This document shows, piece after piece, positions 20,599 to 32,500 of a DNA stretch of 64,000 nt. The stretch is from the NCBI GenBank assembly GCA_021209875.1, contig JAGYVD010000008.1:867501-931500 (forward strand), given 5' to 3'. Under the pieces are notes generated by a model. That model saw nothing but the letters and a program-made list of their open reading frames with translations. It was not told the origin of the DNA and made no database searches. Positions within the stretch are counted from its first letter, which is position 1; each line of letters starts with the position of its first letter. The translations under genes were made by a program, and so were the position numbers. The stretch comes from Rosellinia necatrix. Lineage: Eukaryota > Ascomycota > Sordariomycetes > Xylariales > Xylariaceae.

Positions 20599-21564
20599 GA
20601 CATCGCTAGTGGTCTACCTAGGTAGCTTCCGAGGGTGGGGTGCTGGTTGCTTAGCGAGACGCATCAGGTAGAAGGCCTCCTTAGTATGGCTGAATTGCCC
20701 GTGACGGGCTATCTTTGCTGTCATGTTTACATCTCTACATCTTTGCGCTTATGTCCGACTTCCTAGGAAGTCGCCCCAGTTGCACGATCCGTTTGGAATA
20801 AAATGGTCACTTTCGATCCATTTCTGTGCATTTACGGTAAATACGTGTATTGTCAGTTGTACAAGTCTCCTTCAGGACTAGCGTAATATTCGGCAGGTAC
20901 GACTACGACTTTAGATAAAGTACTTCCACACTGGCTTTTATTCCGGTCCTGTACTCGGTACTCGGTGCGGAATGCGTGATTAATTACCCCACCACGTTTG
21001 TCCAACCCCGCCATGGCGCATTTCTTATGCCGTGAGCACACCACCACTAAGTTATGGTGTTATGGCGACTATCTATTTGTGTGTGGACCCCATTTTTAGG
21101 ACACGCTGGTACTGTTTGAGGGCCACGGCTTCCACCATAACAGCCCAAACAGGGTGACCGAAAATGGCCGTCTCCCCCTCCCCCCTTCCCCCTTGAATAG
21201 GTAGGTAGTTAGGTACCGCGTACCCTCAGATGGCACAATAATAAGAATACCTTAAACTTGCTTCTCTCCCCTGGTCAGGCCAATTCTCCCTCTCATACCA
21301 AAAAAAAGCTCCCCCCTTCGAAGACCCCTTTCCTAACTGTGAGCGATCCCTCCCTGTCCAGTCGTCGTCGTCTGTCATATATAATCATATAAGTGGTCTT
21401 GAAGCACTTTATCCACCAATCCAGTCTGCTCCATGTCATGTTCTTCCTATGTACGTACAATTGTAGTGTTCTGTTCTGACCACCTGATTCGAAATAATAG
21501 ATCACGAAAAGCAGAACCCCGGCACGTCCGATAAATAAATAAATAAATAAATAAAACAGCAACT
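20599..21564. other. Intergenic region upstream of peroxiredoxin
   Basis: No gene is seen. A perfect 18-bp palindrome (CGACTTCCTAGGAAGTCG) lies at 20756-20773. A (TAAA)n tract at 21532-21555 sits directly before the peroxiredoxin start, within its 5' leader. Confidence 0.5.
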
Positions 21565-22390
21565 ATGTCTGCCCTGAAAGCCGGAGATGCCTTCCCCAGC
21601 GGCGTGAGCTTCAGCTACGTCAAGCCCACGCCCGAGACGAGCGATGTGCTGGCATGCGGCATGCCCAGCAAGCTGGACGCCAGCGACGGTAAGCCACGAC
21701 CAGCGCCAGCGCTACCCCCTCCATGTCTGTGTGGTTGCCGTCCGGGAGAGAGGGGAAGACGCGGTAGTTGACTACTGCTACTGCTGCTACTAACACTTGC
21801 TCGAAAACCCCACAGAGTTCAAAGACAAGAAGGTCGTTCTCGTCTCCGTCCCCGGCGCCTTCACCCCGACCTGCCAGAGCACCCACATCACCGGCTACCT
21901 GTCCAAGCTGAGCGAGCTCAAGGCCAAGGGCGCCGACATCGTCATCTGCATTGCTTACAACGACCCCTTCGTTATGGCCGCCTGGGGCAAGGCCAACGGC
22001 ATTAAGGATGAGTCTCTCGTATGTTCCTTCCCTTTCCCCACTCCCCCTTTCCCCCTTCCCCTCTCACCCTCCCCCGTTTCCTTCTTTAACTTCTGCATTA
22101 TCTCCTTCCCGGTGGGCATTTTGAAAGACGGGGGATCCGGTCCTGCTCTAGTAAAGAAGCAAAGGTGGGCAATGCGGGCAGAAAGCTAACCGAGGGGGGG
22201 TGGGGGCTCTGAACAGATCTTCGCGACCGACGGCGACGCCGCCTTCAGCAAGTCCCTCGGCTGGACCCTGGGTGAGCGTACTGCCCGTTACGCCATAGTC
22301 ATCGACCACGGCAAGGTCGTCTACGCCGAGAAGGAGCCTGGCCACGGCGTCACCGTCTCCGGCGTTGACGCCGTCCTGGCTAAACTGTAA
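21565..22390 (+). CDS. Peroxiredoxin, type II/Prx5 family (Ahp1/PMP20-like)
   Basis: It reduces hydrogen peroxide and alkyl hydroperoxides using thioredoxin or glutathione. Exons 21565-21688, 21816-22018 and 22217-22390 join in phase to 166 residues, the normal length. The peroxidatic cysteine is Cys61 in PGAFTPTCQ. Cys31 (LACGMP) matches the partner cysteine known from yeast Ahp1. The domain is complete through GERTARYAIVIDHGKVVYAE. The protein ends in AKL, a peroxisomal targeting (PTS1) variant also found in Candida PMP20, so peroxisomal location is plausible. Fungal homologues include the Asp f 3 allergen group. The ATG follows a TAAA repeat leader and there is no upstream in-frame ATG. 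Introns are 127 and 198 nt, the second pyrimidine-rich at its start. Confidence 0.93.
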
Positions 22391-23186
22391 TCAATTACCT
22401 TCTCGCCGGATGACGAGGCAGTCTCGACGACTAGTTGTCACTGCTCCTACGGCGATATATGCCGATGAGCGTGGAAGGGTATAGAAAGGGCTATTTGGGT
22501 CAATTCATTCCTCCTTTTCCTTGGATCGTCGTCATAGATGACAACTACAAATCCGAGTTAGATTAGAGATTTAAAACAAACAAATCTTGAAGCCATTTGC
22601 CATTAAGCGTGCATGTAGTGTCCTCGGGGGTGATACATTGTAAAGATGAATCCTACGCCTTCAACATATGCACTGGAGACGAGCTTACTTTTAAGAATAG
22701 CCGGGCGACATTGGCTTATGGTCGGCCACCGATCGCTATCTCTCCGCTTGCGGGAGACGCAATATACGGGTAAGGGATCCAGTCATCGCCCTGATACGAT
22801 GATCCGCATTACGTACGAAAAAAAAAAAAAAAAGCATCATGAAGTCAGATCGGAGGACAATGCTGGTGTTATGGGCTGCCGGGGGAGGTATGTATCTCTC
22901 TCTTCCTCCAATTGCATGAGAGAGAGGTTTCATGCAAATCCCCCAGGCCGAGAGATGTATTCATGTTTTTATTGATTCGTAGGCCGAAATGACAAAGTCA
23001 AGGTTCAATATCCCACCCAAGACGCCGCCAGACACTTTGTTAGAAGGTCCATCCCACCATCAATGCTTGTCGTCCATCTCTGGACCACGCACGCACGCAC
23101 GTACGCACGCAAGTCTCCTTCCCCGAGTCGCCCCATCGCCCTGTCGCCAAATGCTAGTTCATGTTCATGCGCATTCTGCTTTTGTT
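22391..23186. other. Convergent intergenic region, no gene
   Basis: It holds the 3' flanks of the peroxiredoxin and L24 genes. An A-tract of about 16 lies near 22819-22834. No coding signal is seen. Confidence 0.5.
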
Positions 23187-24172
23187 TTAACGGGTGTTGG
23201 ACTGAACCTTGGGCTGTGCACCCTTGGCTCCCTGCTTTCCGACGATGCGGTGGGTCTGGCCCCGGGAGGCACTGGCGGCGCTCTTGGCCTTCTCTGACTT
23301 CTTGGCAGCCAGGGCCTCGGCCTTCTTCTCCTTGCTCTCCTTGATGGCCTGCAGGCGGGCGGCGGAGCGGACCTCGGGTCGGATGGATCGCTTTTCCTTG
23401 ATGACGTCGAGGGAGGCGCCTACGATGGCACGCTGGGACTTGACGGTACGGCGAGTTCGCTTCTTGGCGGCTTCCTATGGCGGGTGTCAGCCACTGTCAG
23501 GTGCATACCATATTCTCCAATCGTATCGCTCCGTTTCTCATGCATATAAACATGTTCGTCCTCGCAGTATAGCACACATATGTCGCATTCTCCCAACGGA
23601 TCCGGAGAGGAGAGGAAGAAGGGATGCCATACCTCAGTGATACCCTTGCGGCGTTGACGTCGGAAGAGAACAGTCCATGAGATGCGGCGGGGGTTCTTGC
23701 GCTGGAGGAAGAGTGACTCCGACTTGCCGTTCTGGAATCGGAAGACTTTGCTGTCGCCTCTGACGTAGAGTTTACCCTGTAATTTGAAGGTCCATCAGTG
23801 ATTGTCCGGGTGTGACGAATTGGATAGCATAACATGGCAGATGGGAGAAGGGACGTCATAGCATCAGCATCTCGAGTCTCAAGCCTCGATCAAGTCTTAG
23901 CGTCGCAACGGTTGGTGGTAGGTTTGTCGGGCCAATCTGCCGTATTTCCATTTTGTCGTTGCCCCTTCCCCCTTCCGTTTCCCCCCACCATCCAACTGGC
24001 TAACCCTCCAGCCGATCGGCTGGCTGACACTCAATCCGTGCGACGACAAAAGACTCGAATGCGATCGATCATGACAGGCGATAAGGGCATCGGAACGGTG
24101 GGCAGCTGCATGTGTGCATACCTTGCCGGGGTAGATTCTCTGGCCAGAGAAGCTGTCGTCGTAAGTTCTCAT
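23187..24172 (-). CDS. rpl24: 60S ribosomal protein L24 (eL24)
   Basis: This is a structural protein of the large ribosomal subunit that bridges to the small subunit. Exons 24122-24172 ([17 protein letters not shown]), 23633-23776 ([40 protein letters not shown]) and 23187-23474 ([20 protein letters not shown]) join in phase to 160 residues. Introns are 345 and 158 nt, with consensus GTATG ends and pyrimidine-rich 3' sites. The Lys/Ala-rich C-terminal tail is typical. Compared with animal L24 the first zinc-binding cysteines are replaced ([14 protein letters not shown]), as is usual in fungi. It is divergently arranged with the deaminase gene at 24588, so the two share a 415-bp promoter region. 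Confidence 0.95.
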
Positions 24173-24587
24173 GTTGACGGTTGGTGGTGGTGAGAACTTA
24201 GGTCGGCTGTGATGGTTAGTAGAGTCGTGATGTTGGGGAGTTTAGAGGGAGGCGGCTCAAAGACGGACAGGACCTGGGCATGTGGAATTTCGAAAAGTCC
24301 AAAGTGCGCGTGTAATTGTGGGTTAGAATGACTAAGCCTACCAAAGACCTCAGCCCCACCTTAGGGTCGACATGTCTCGCCTGGATGGTCTCTGGCTCTG
24401 CAAAGAAATGTGGCTTGTACCTGCTGCGTAGGTTCATTATGGCTGTGCAAGAGAGTGGAGATAGCCGCCGTATTCAATAAATGCATATACTCACCTCTTT
24501 CATATCCACCTCCCCCCTCGGTGAGGAGACCCCTTAATTGCCTTGGCCAGATGGATGACATACCCACCAAGACACAACCTCCATGAT
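24173..24587. promoter_or_regulatory. Divergent promoter region, rpl24 and tad1
   Basis: This 415 bp lies between the two start codons. I recognise no specific factor site beyond scattered CT-rich stretches. It holds no gene. Confidence 0.5.
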
Positions 24588-26463
24588 ATGACGGCCCAGC
24601 CAGATCTCGTGGCATCTCTAGTGCAGCAGGAGTTTGATAAACTACCAGCCAAGCGTAAGCCCGTTGTCCGCGACAATGGGCTCTGCGAATGGGTGCCCTT
24701 GAGCGGTATCGTTGCTGAAGGTATCTATCTCACCCGCCTTCCATTATGTGCTTCATCTCTTTCTTTTTTTTCTTTTTCTTTTTTCTTTTTCTTTTCCTTT
24801 ATTTTATTTTATTTTTTTTATCTTTTTTTTTCACCACCTCAGTTGCATATTCATTCGCTGACCAATTCTATAGGGAAAGATGGCAAGCTAACATGTCTAT
24901 CCCTCGCGTATGTCAACACACCTCGGGCTTGCACGTAGAGGCAACCGTCCAAACTATGTGCTCTGGATGTTCGTGACTAAATACCAAGTTATGAACCAGG
25001 ACTGGCATGAAATGCCTTCCTTCGTCTAAGCTCTCACAGGCTCAGGGCAACGTGTTACATGACTGGCACGCCGAGATCCTCGCCATCCGGGCCTTCAACT
25101 GCTTCGTGTTGGACGAATGCCGAGCACTGGCGGGCGACTCCGGGGGCTCGTCCGCGTTTCTCCGGCGTCGTGCTAGCACTGAGAGGACCAGTGTCCCCGA
25201 TTCCGATGAGTGGCACGGTCAGCCGTTCGCGTGGAGAGAGGATGTCCTGTTGCATATGTACTGCTCCGAAGCACCCTGTATGTGCCTTCTACCATGACAG
25301 AAATTCAGATACATTTTTTGTCACGCCTGCTGGCTGCTCGTCTGTGATCAAAATACTCACGTTCACCTATAGGCGGAGACGCGAGTATGGAGCTCACCAT
25401 GGCATCCCAAGCCGACGCGACACCGTGGGCTATTCCACGGGCCCCAGGCCAGGGGGGGTCTTCTTCTCCCACTCCTTCTGCTGCCGCCCTAGTCTCGAGG
25501 CCGCGGGAGCCTGGCACACTTCTACCCGGGCGATCGTACTTCTCCGAACTAGGCATCGTCCGCCGCAAGCCCTCGAGGGGCGACGCGCCCCCGACCCTTT
25601 CCAAATCCTGCTCAGACAAGCTATCCCTGCGCCAGTGCACGTCCCTCCTCTCCTCCGTCGCCTCTCTGCTCGTGAGCCCCGAGAACGCCTACCTGGCCAC
25701 GCTGATCCTCCCCAGGGCGCAATACAGCGCGTCCGGATGTCGGCGGGCGTTCTCAGATGGCAAGGGCGAGAGCGAGGGCGAGGAGGATAGGAATGCGGAC
25801 CCGCCGCAACAACAAGCTCGCATGGCGCCCCTAGTCGCAACCGCAAACCAAGGCCGAGAGCCCGGCGCCGGCGGCGGATATGCCTTCAAACCCTTCGCCG
25901 TACGGACGACGAATCTCGAGTTCTCCTTCTCGCGGCGGTCCACCCGGGCACGGCGCACCACACCGCCTCCTCCTCCTTCTTCTTCTCCTTCTCCTTCTTC
26001 TTCCTCCTCCTCTCCCCCCAACACCGACGCCCAAGTAAAATTCACCCCGAGCAACCTCGCCGCGGCCCTCACGGCCTCGGGCCGCTTGGAGGCGACGCTG
26101 AACGGGGTCCTACAGGGCCGCAAGGCATCCGACGCGGGCGCCCGCGGCGCGAGCTTCGCGTCGCGCCGGCGGACGTGGGGTCTCGCGGCCGAGGCAGCTG
26201 GCGCCCTGCTGCTGCGGGGCGAGGGCGAGGGCGAGGATAAGGATGAACTGATCCGACAGGCGCTCGGCGTCGTAAGCCACTGCCAGAACCACCACCCCTC
26301 CTCCTCCTCTGCGACGGCGGCGGCGGCGGCAGGGGGGCCGATGTACGGGGACGTCAAGAACGACCCGCTCCTCGGGCCCCGGAGGCGCGCGAAGGAGGCC
26401 GCTCAACGGCTTGCATTGAAGGGGTGGGTGCGGAATCTCGGGGATGAGGACTTCGTGCTTTGA
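24588..26463 (+). CDS. tad1: tRNA-specific adenosine deaminase (Tad1/ADAT1)
   Basis: It converts adenosine 37 of tRNA-Ala to inosine. Exons are 24588-24720, 24874-24907, 25000-25277 and 25373-26463. All three introns keep frame, and the total is 511 residues. The start MTAQPDLVASLVQQEFDKL leads to GKDGKLTCLSLATGMKCLP and the zinc/catalytic motif DWHAEILAIRAFN (His-Ala-Glu, about residue 77). The second zinc cysteine is in SEAPCGDASMELT (about residue 149, its codon split by intron 3), and a third is in SKSCSDKLSLR (about residue 228). The C-terminal half holds long Ser/Pro/Glu-rich and Gly/Ala-rich insertions absent from yeast Tad1, so the protein is longer than the yeast homologue (400 residues). 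Intron 1 contains an 80-bp polypyrimidine run. The 34-nt exon 2 is easy to miss but supplies the conserved GKDGKLTC. Confidence 0.9.
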
Positions 26464-27543
26464 GAGCTCAGACTCTCCCACTCCTTCCTGACTTCCTTCT
26501 TACCCCTGAGGTATTTTGGGAGGGTATATTTTCCTCTCCGGCAAGGGATATATATAGCCCCACAGGTTACCAGGCTGAAGAGTCTACCCAATCCCGTATG
26601 AACACAAGCTGATATAGCCCATAATTTTACTTATGGCTTACAGACCTCTCCCTAGCTTGCGTCTCTATATCTACTTATACTTGCTCAAGAGATGATTTCA
26701 TGCCATCTCGTCCTGTTTCTAGTGATACATAGTGTCAGGCCATAGTATCTGGTTAGCTAGCACCTATCTAGCAATTCACACGTAACCTGATCGTTCACAT
26801 ATTTATCCGTTCCTTCACTAGCTCAAGAATGAAGACCCAAATGCTAAATAGCACAAGTTAAGTCTTCCACCACTTTCTTTATTTCTCTCTTTCCCGTTCG
26901 TAATTGTTAATGGCTTATATTCATAGCTTGTGTCCACGACCCACGTTTATCTCCAAATTAAATCACAATATGAGCGACAGGGTAAACGTGGTCACAGTTA
27001 ATAGAGTTAGCATCAAGTACGGGCCCGTACAGATCATGACAAAGCTACCTGCAATCACGAACAATGGCGGGGTCTGAAGGTATGTGTTGCATCGTATCTT
27101 TTTTCTTTCTTTCTTTCATGGATGATGGTGACAATAGATCTACCATCCTAGTGGTTGGCAGCATCAAGAGCTAGCCAGCCACCAGCTTTAGAAAAAGCTA
27201 CCCCGAACGAAGACAAAGTCAACTCATAAAGACGATGGAAAAGTTCCTCTTTTACCGATGCCAGAACAGGCTTCCTAAACTCCCACCTTGCCCCCAATCC
27301 ATACCTAGGCCTGAGGGCAAGGGAGAGAAGAGACGGTGGAGCGGTCGTTCACATCTCTCCAAGCCAAGCCTCACGACCCAATGCCAATTAAAGGGGGTTT
27401 GTTATCATTTCCAGTTCTCTGTTTCGTTCTTTCCCATCCATTCGTGTCCGAGTCGAGATTCACGATGCCATGTTCTCGTAAAATCATTTCAGTTGGAGGT
27501 AGTTCTCCCACTTTGCGGGAATTCGTGGGGTGTAGGCGGGATC
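26464..27543. other. Convergent intergenic region, no gene
   Basis: It holds AT-rich 3' flanks, a short TTTC microsatellite near 27100-27118, and no coding or RNA-gene signal I can support. An open frame at 27235-27783 overlaps the NAC beta terminal exon in antisense and is not a gene. Confidence 0.5.
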
Positions 27544-28504
27544 CTATTCGACCTTGCTCTCAAAGTTCTCACCGGCCACAAGGTCGGGAATATCGTCGTC
27601 ATCAGCCTCGGCATCCTTGTTGTCCTTGGTCATGCTCTGGTAGCTTTCGGCGAGCTTACGGAGGGAGGCGAGAGAATCGGGGCCGAGTTGGTTGAGGATT
27701 CCAGGTACCAGTTCCGTGAGCTCCTTATCCTCACCAGCGCCGTAGATGGCAAAGGTGTTGGAGGGGACGGCAGCGTGAACTAGGATATAGATGTTAGCAC
27801 AAAATGGGGTGTATGACATGTCGGCCTATTCGACAGGAAGGAGGGGCAAACTTGTTGTATACGCAGACGTGTTCAGGAACTCATATATGCATGCATAGAA
27901 GGGCACGAGTATGGGGGAAGGCGGGGAGGGGGAGGGGGAGGGGGAAGGGGAGGTTCAATCTATCCATGGAGGGGCACCAATTATAACCACAAAAATTGAC
28001 AACGCCACTAAACGCGGCAGCCAGTACGGGAGAAACAGAGCGGGGGGTGAGCAGCGCTTGACTTATTGGACTACTAGACCTACCCTTCGGGGCTGAGAAG
28101 TGGATGACGTTGCCGTCGCTCTTGAACATGTTGACCTCCTCGATGGCCTGGATGGGCTGGGTGTTCAGCTTCTTGAGAGTGGCCTGGAGCTTCTTGTCGT
28201 CGTTGGCGCTGCGAGCGACGTTGCGCTTCTGCTTGTGTCGGGGAGTACCCTTTCCACCTGTAACAGGAGGGGAATGCAGCTGGTCAGTCTTGGGTGATTG
28301 ATTCATCCGCCTTGCCGGTGTCGGATCGATTCTCGTGAAGCCAGACCCGACACCAGAACGGCCCAACACCAGAATGGCCCGACACCAGAATGGCCCGACA
28401 CCTCAATACCTCAACACCCCCGACGGACAAATGGACAACATACCGGTTCGGGCGGGGGCAGCGCCACCAAACTTCTTTCTGAGCAGCTCCTGGACGTCGG
28501 CCAT
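27544..28504 (-). CDS. egd1: Nascent polypeptide-associated complex subunit beta (NAC beta/BTF3)
   Basis: NAC beta pairs with NAC alpha at the ribosome exit tunnel and shields nascent chains. Exons 28444-28504 ([20 protein letters not shown]), 28084-28257 ([35 protein letters not shown]) and 27544-27779 ([40 protein letters not shown]) give 156 residues. The ribosome-binding RRK/KHQKR basic cluster and the NAC domain (about residues 35-100) are complete, and the acidic tail [11 protein letters not shown] type is typical. Both introns are phase 1. Intron 1 (28258-28443) contains a 17-bp tandem repeat. A likely 5'UTR intron runs 28519-28692 (GTAAGC...TAG), placing the transcription start beyond 28693. 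Confidence 0.94.
28343..28405. repeat. 17-bp tandem repeat inside egd1 intron 1
   Basis: The unit CGACACCAGAATGGCC(C) recurs about 3.5 times with one or two changes per copy (ACGGCCCAA, TGGCCCG). It lies between the splice sites and does not touch coding sequence. Confidence 0.85.
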
Positions 28505-28692
28505 GGTGTCGGACGGCGCTATTTCGCAATGGATCGAGGAGGGGTCAAGATTCTACACCACCATCGGGGCGAGACAGGGATTAGCCAGGCGGTCTCTCTC
28601 TCTCTCTCTAAAATGCCAGGATTTCCTATCGTGACTGATGCAATGACAGAAAAAGGAAGGGAAACCCAAAGGTGCACATAAAAACGGCTTAC

Positions 28693-29541
28693 CTCGAGGC
28701 TGGCGACAGCGATGGCCTATAATCAATCGACGTCGTGGTGGTGGTGTCGTGGTGGTGTCGTGGTGATAGTGTCGGGGATCGATTATTCAATCGTAATCAT
28801 TCAATCCGCAGTGGGTGCTCAAAGGTTGGGTTGGCTGCCGCGGAAAATTGGATGTGCGTCGCCAAGACTTTTTCAGCACGCTCGCCAAAGGAGAAACCCT
28901 CTTCCGCCAGAACTGCCGCCGCAGTGCCTTGGGAGAGGTACCTACCTGAGCAAGCTCCCGCCTTAGCTCCCCCACCTTCCCACCTTATGTAAACCCCTAG
29001 ATAACTACAGCCCGCCTAGGACCGAACCCCGCCCTTTGGCCAAAAGACTAGCCTAGCCTAGGTACCTACCTAGTACCTAAGCTCCCCCGCACAAGAAAGA
29101 GGCTTCACTAAGTGCTTCACCAACTGCTTCGCCAACTGCTTAGTTAAATATGTCCCTCACCTAACCTAGGTAATTACATAACGGGTAGTTAACTAGATTA
29201 GTTTACTTGGGTACACTACATAATCAATGCCGTGCCACGGCCTGTAATCAGAAACAACTTCAGATATCAAGTTGAAGTGCACTCTGTCTTATTGACTACG
29301 CTACTACACCATTGAGCTGGGTAGCGGTGTCATCGTGTACCCCTAGTCACAGGAAATTCATGTGCCAGTCATGAGCTATATAGCACCTGCATCTCAGTCT
29401 CTTCCTAAAGCAATAGAAGCTCTCCAACCTCCCTCAAAGACTGTTCATCGCTCACTCCAGTGTCATCCATTCCCTCCCGTGAATGAGACACGAATGAGAT
29501 AGTCAAATCCTCGGCCAGGTTGGAAGGCGATATCAGGTAAA
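28693..29541. other. Intergenic region between egd1 promoter and RdRP 3' end
   Basis: It contains GTGGTGGTGTCGTGGTGG repeats at 28734-28768 and ACCTAGGT-type repeats at 29053-29086. No gene is recognised. Confidence 0.5.
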
Positions 29542-32500
29542 TCACAGCACCTCGTGCATCAACTTCTCCAGCGCATCCATCCCAGTTTCAGCCTCCTCCT
29601 CCAAGACAACGACCTCCTCCTCCAGCTGGGCCATCTGAGTTGGCTCGGTAATAAGAGAGCTATCCTCTCTTGAAACAGCATTACCGATTCCCTTACCCTC
29701 AACATGCCCCAATGCGGGATCAAACGCACCGAGACCGAGAAGCCGTTCATACTCGGCCTCATTCACCTCCTCTCCATGCCCCCAGGCCCCTCTCGAAAGC
29801 TCCGGCAAGCTGTCCAGCTGGTAGTCCAGCAGCTCCAAGTTGGCAATGCGACCGAGTTCCTGCTCGAATATCCAAGGAAAGCTGATGAACGGCATCGGCT
29901 GCTGTCCTGTCGCCCTCGCCACCTGGACCTCTTCCCACGTGACTCGGTAAGCCGCCGCGATGAACGGGTGTAGGACATGGTGATCCCGCGATCCCGCCGC
30001 GCGGATGCATGCATTCTTGAAACGCTCGCGATGGCTGGCCATGATGGGGCCCATCGTCTCCTGCATCTTGTACTCGTTGCCTGCGCGCGGCTTGGCGAGA
30101 ACAAATGTGCCCCACACCTCGAACTCGGTGCCGATTTCGCGTTGGTTCATGATCTTCCTTAGCGCTCTGTCATGTTGTCTCTTGATAATCCGGGCCTTTT
30201 CCAACACCTCGTCCTTCAGGTCGAACCGGCGGAGGATGCGCTCGTCAAAGACACCATGGTAGTCGGGATGAAATTTCACTTTCGTAACCACATCGTAGAG
30301 TTGCCCGAGCACCTTCCCGGAGTGATACGACCGACCCGACTTTTCCATGAAGTGCGGCCATCGTTTAGGTCGCAATGATGCCTCGGGATGCGCGGGTTGA
30401 CCAGACTTAGGATAATCGACGGCATTAGAATGCAGTCGGGCCAGCTCTATACACACAGGGCTTTTCGGTCCGCCTGGGAGTTGATCCGACTGGGCTAGAT
30501 GTGCATGGGCAATCGTGCTCAGCGCATCATTCTTCATATATGTGACGAAGAACCTAATGAGGTCGATAGGCTGTACATCCCGGTCTAGTTCCAACGGTTT
30601 CGCCGGCTCGTGGGTCATAGGTGGGTGATTCCGCTCCGGCGGAATAAGATTAGAATCCCAAATAATAAAGAAATCGTCTCCGTCGAGGTCCCCGCCCGAG
30701 CACATAGACGGGATATCACGATCGCCGTTCGCCGGGAATACTACAACATCACGGAGATGTTGAAGTGAAGGGACATCTACTGCCTCAACAATACGGATAT
30801 CACCCGGGTGCAGAGATGGATTACGCCCTACGACGCAGGGCCCTGTAATAACCATATAGCTGTTTGGGCCGCCCGCTGGGGCTCCCGGCCTAGGCACTTG
30901 CAGGAAAATCTGAGGAAGCTCTTGCTTAAAAGCGTTTGGGGTATCAGATGGCTCCCGATGGCCACGAAGCGTACAGGTCTCGTCGATACAGCCGAAGACG
31001 AAAGCCCCTTTCTCAACCACAATTCGGGCCTTCTCGCGAAGTAACCTCAACGACCAAGCGCGCCATGTCTGGAGGAGACACATGAAAAAAGGCTCTTTGG
31101 TCCGCATAAAGCCGTCGTCAATCATTTGAGCCATCGTTGTCGTGATACCGTTCTCGTCAACGAACCTGCTTAACAAGCGCATAGCTACTGCGGGATCTTC
31201 CATGGCCTTGTCATAGTCGGTCAGTTGTTTTTGTTGCAGACGTAAAAAGGCAACGTCAGGGACGCCAAGACAGCTAAGAATAGTGATTGTCTGCCTATTC
31301 AGCGTCGCTACCGAGAATTGAGACGGTTTAATAATCTCGAGAAGTGTAGACTGCGCATTGAACTTCTTCTGGGATGGCCGCAGGCTTACTTGGTTGAAAG
31401 CCAAGTTGGGCCAGACCACCAACAAACCCTTGCTTCCGCCTAGGCGAAATTGAAACGCAGATGGGACACTCTTCGTTGTCAGTTGAAAGCGCTTGGCCAC
31501 GTATTCAGCCAGTGTCGGGGAGATCTTCCCGACGCCATCCGTAAAGCACCAGTTATTTCGAGTAATATCGTCAATTTCTTCGATACTTTGGCTGATAGGG
31601 CTATTAGTGAAGGCTCTAGTCGTAGAGAAGCATTGGCCCAGCCGTGCCGCATACTTGGCTGGAACTCTGATGTGTGCAAGATCACCCATCCACTCCCGGA
31701 TTTGATCACAGGTAACATGGTCGGTGGGCGAGAAGAAATAGGCACCATTCTCTCTGAATTGGGAGCCACCAAAGGCGAGGAATTCAAAGTGGCGGCCAGC
31801 TATCTCAAGGCCGTTTGTCATGGTGCGGAATACTCTGTTGAAAAGGGCATTTTTTTGCGTGCTGTTGGGTGATGAGAAGATCTTGCCTTCCATGAGTTCG
31901 TCAGTAAACTGGACTCGCAAAAAGCGGTCCGAGTATTGAGCATACTGGCGTAGAACCCGGTTTGAAGGCTCTGGGTTTGGTGTGCTAAGATATATAGTCG
32001 AAGGTGTGACGATGACCTTCCTGACCCAAGTACAATGAAGTGGTGCTCCAAGTTCTGGGTAGTAGTTCAAGGCCCTTTTATCCGTGAATAGTGCCATTGG
32101 GTTATAAAACCTCTTGGGATAAAGCCTGAGATCCCTGGCGGTGCCAGGGCCGTACGACTCTGCAACGTAAGTGAGCAGATCTTTGGCGCGATCCCTATTC
32201 CCCTTGCGTGTGTTCGAGAGATTCGTAAGTTCCCGAAGAAATTCGGCACCAAGGTTGATCTCGTCAAAATACCCTTGAGAAATGCATACCTCAAGCTGAT
32301 ATCGTACGTCGTATGGTAGATTAATCTCCTCGGTTGCGGCAAGAAGTGCAAGATTGCCACCTGTTGCTGCTGTTGCCGCTGGGTCCAATATGTTCCAGAA
32401 GTCCGAGTTTGAGTCCGAGTCCGAGACCGTGAGAAATCCATCAGCAGCAATGTCATGTATCAACAGATTGAAATCTTGCAAGGCTTTTTTTATCGTGCTC

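Noticed and set aside
25689..26357. Antisense frame of 222 codons opposite tad1
   Set aside because: Mirror of GC-rich codons in the deaminase exon; no domain or start context.
29275..29345. tRNA-like string on the minus strand (AGCTCAATGGTGTAGTAGCG)
   Set aside because: D-arm-like text only; no GTTCNANNC T-arm and no closing acceptor stem.
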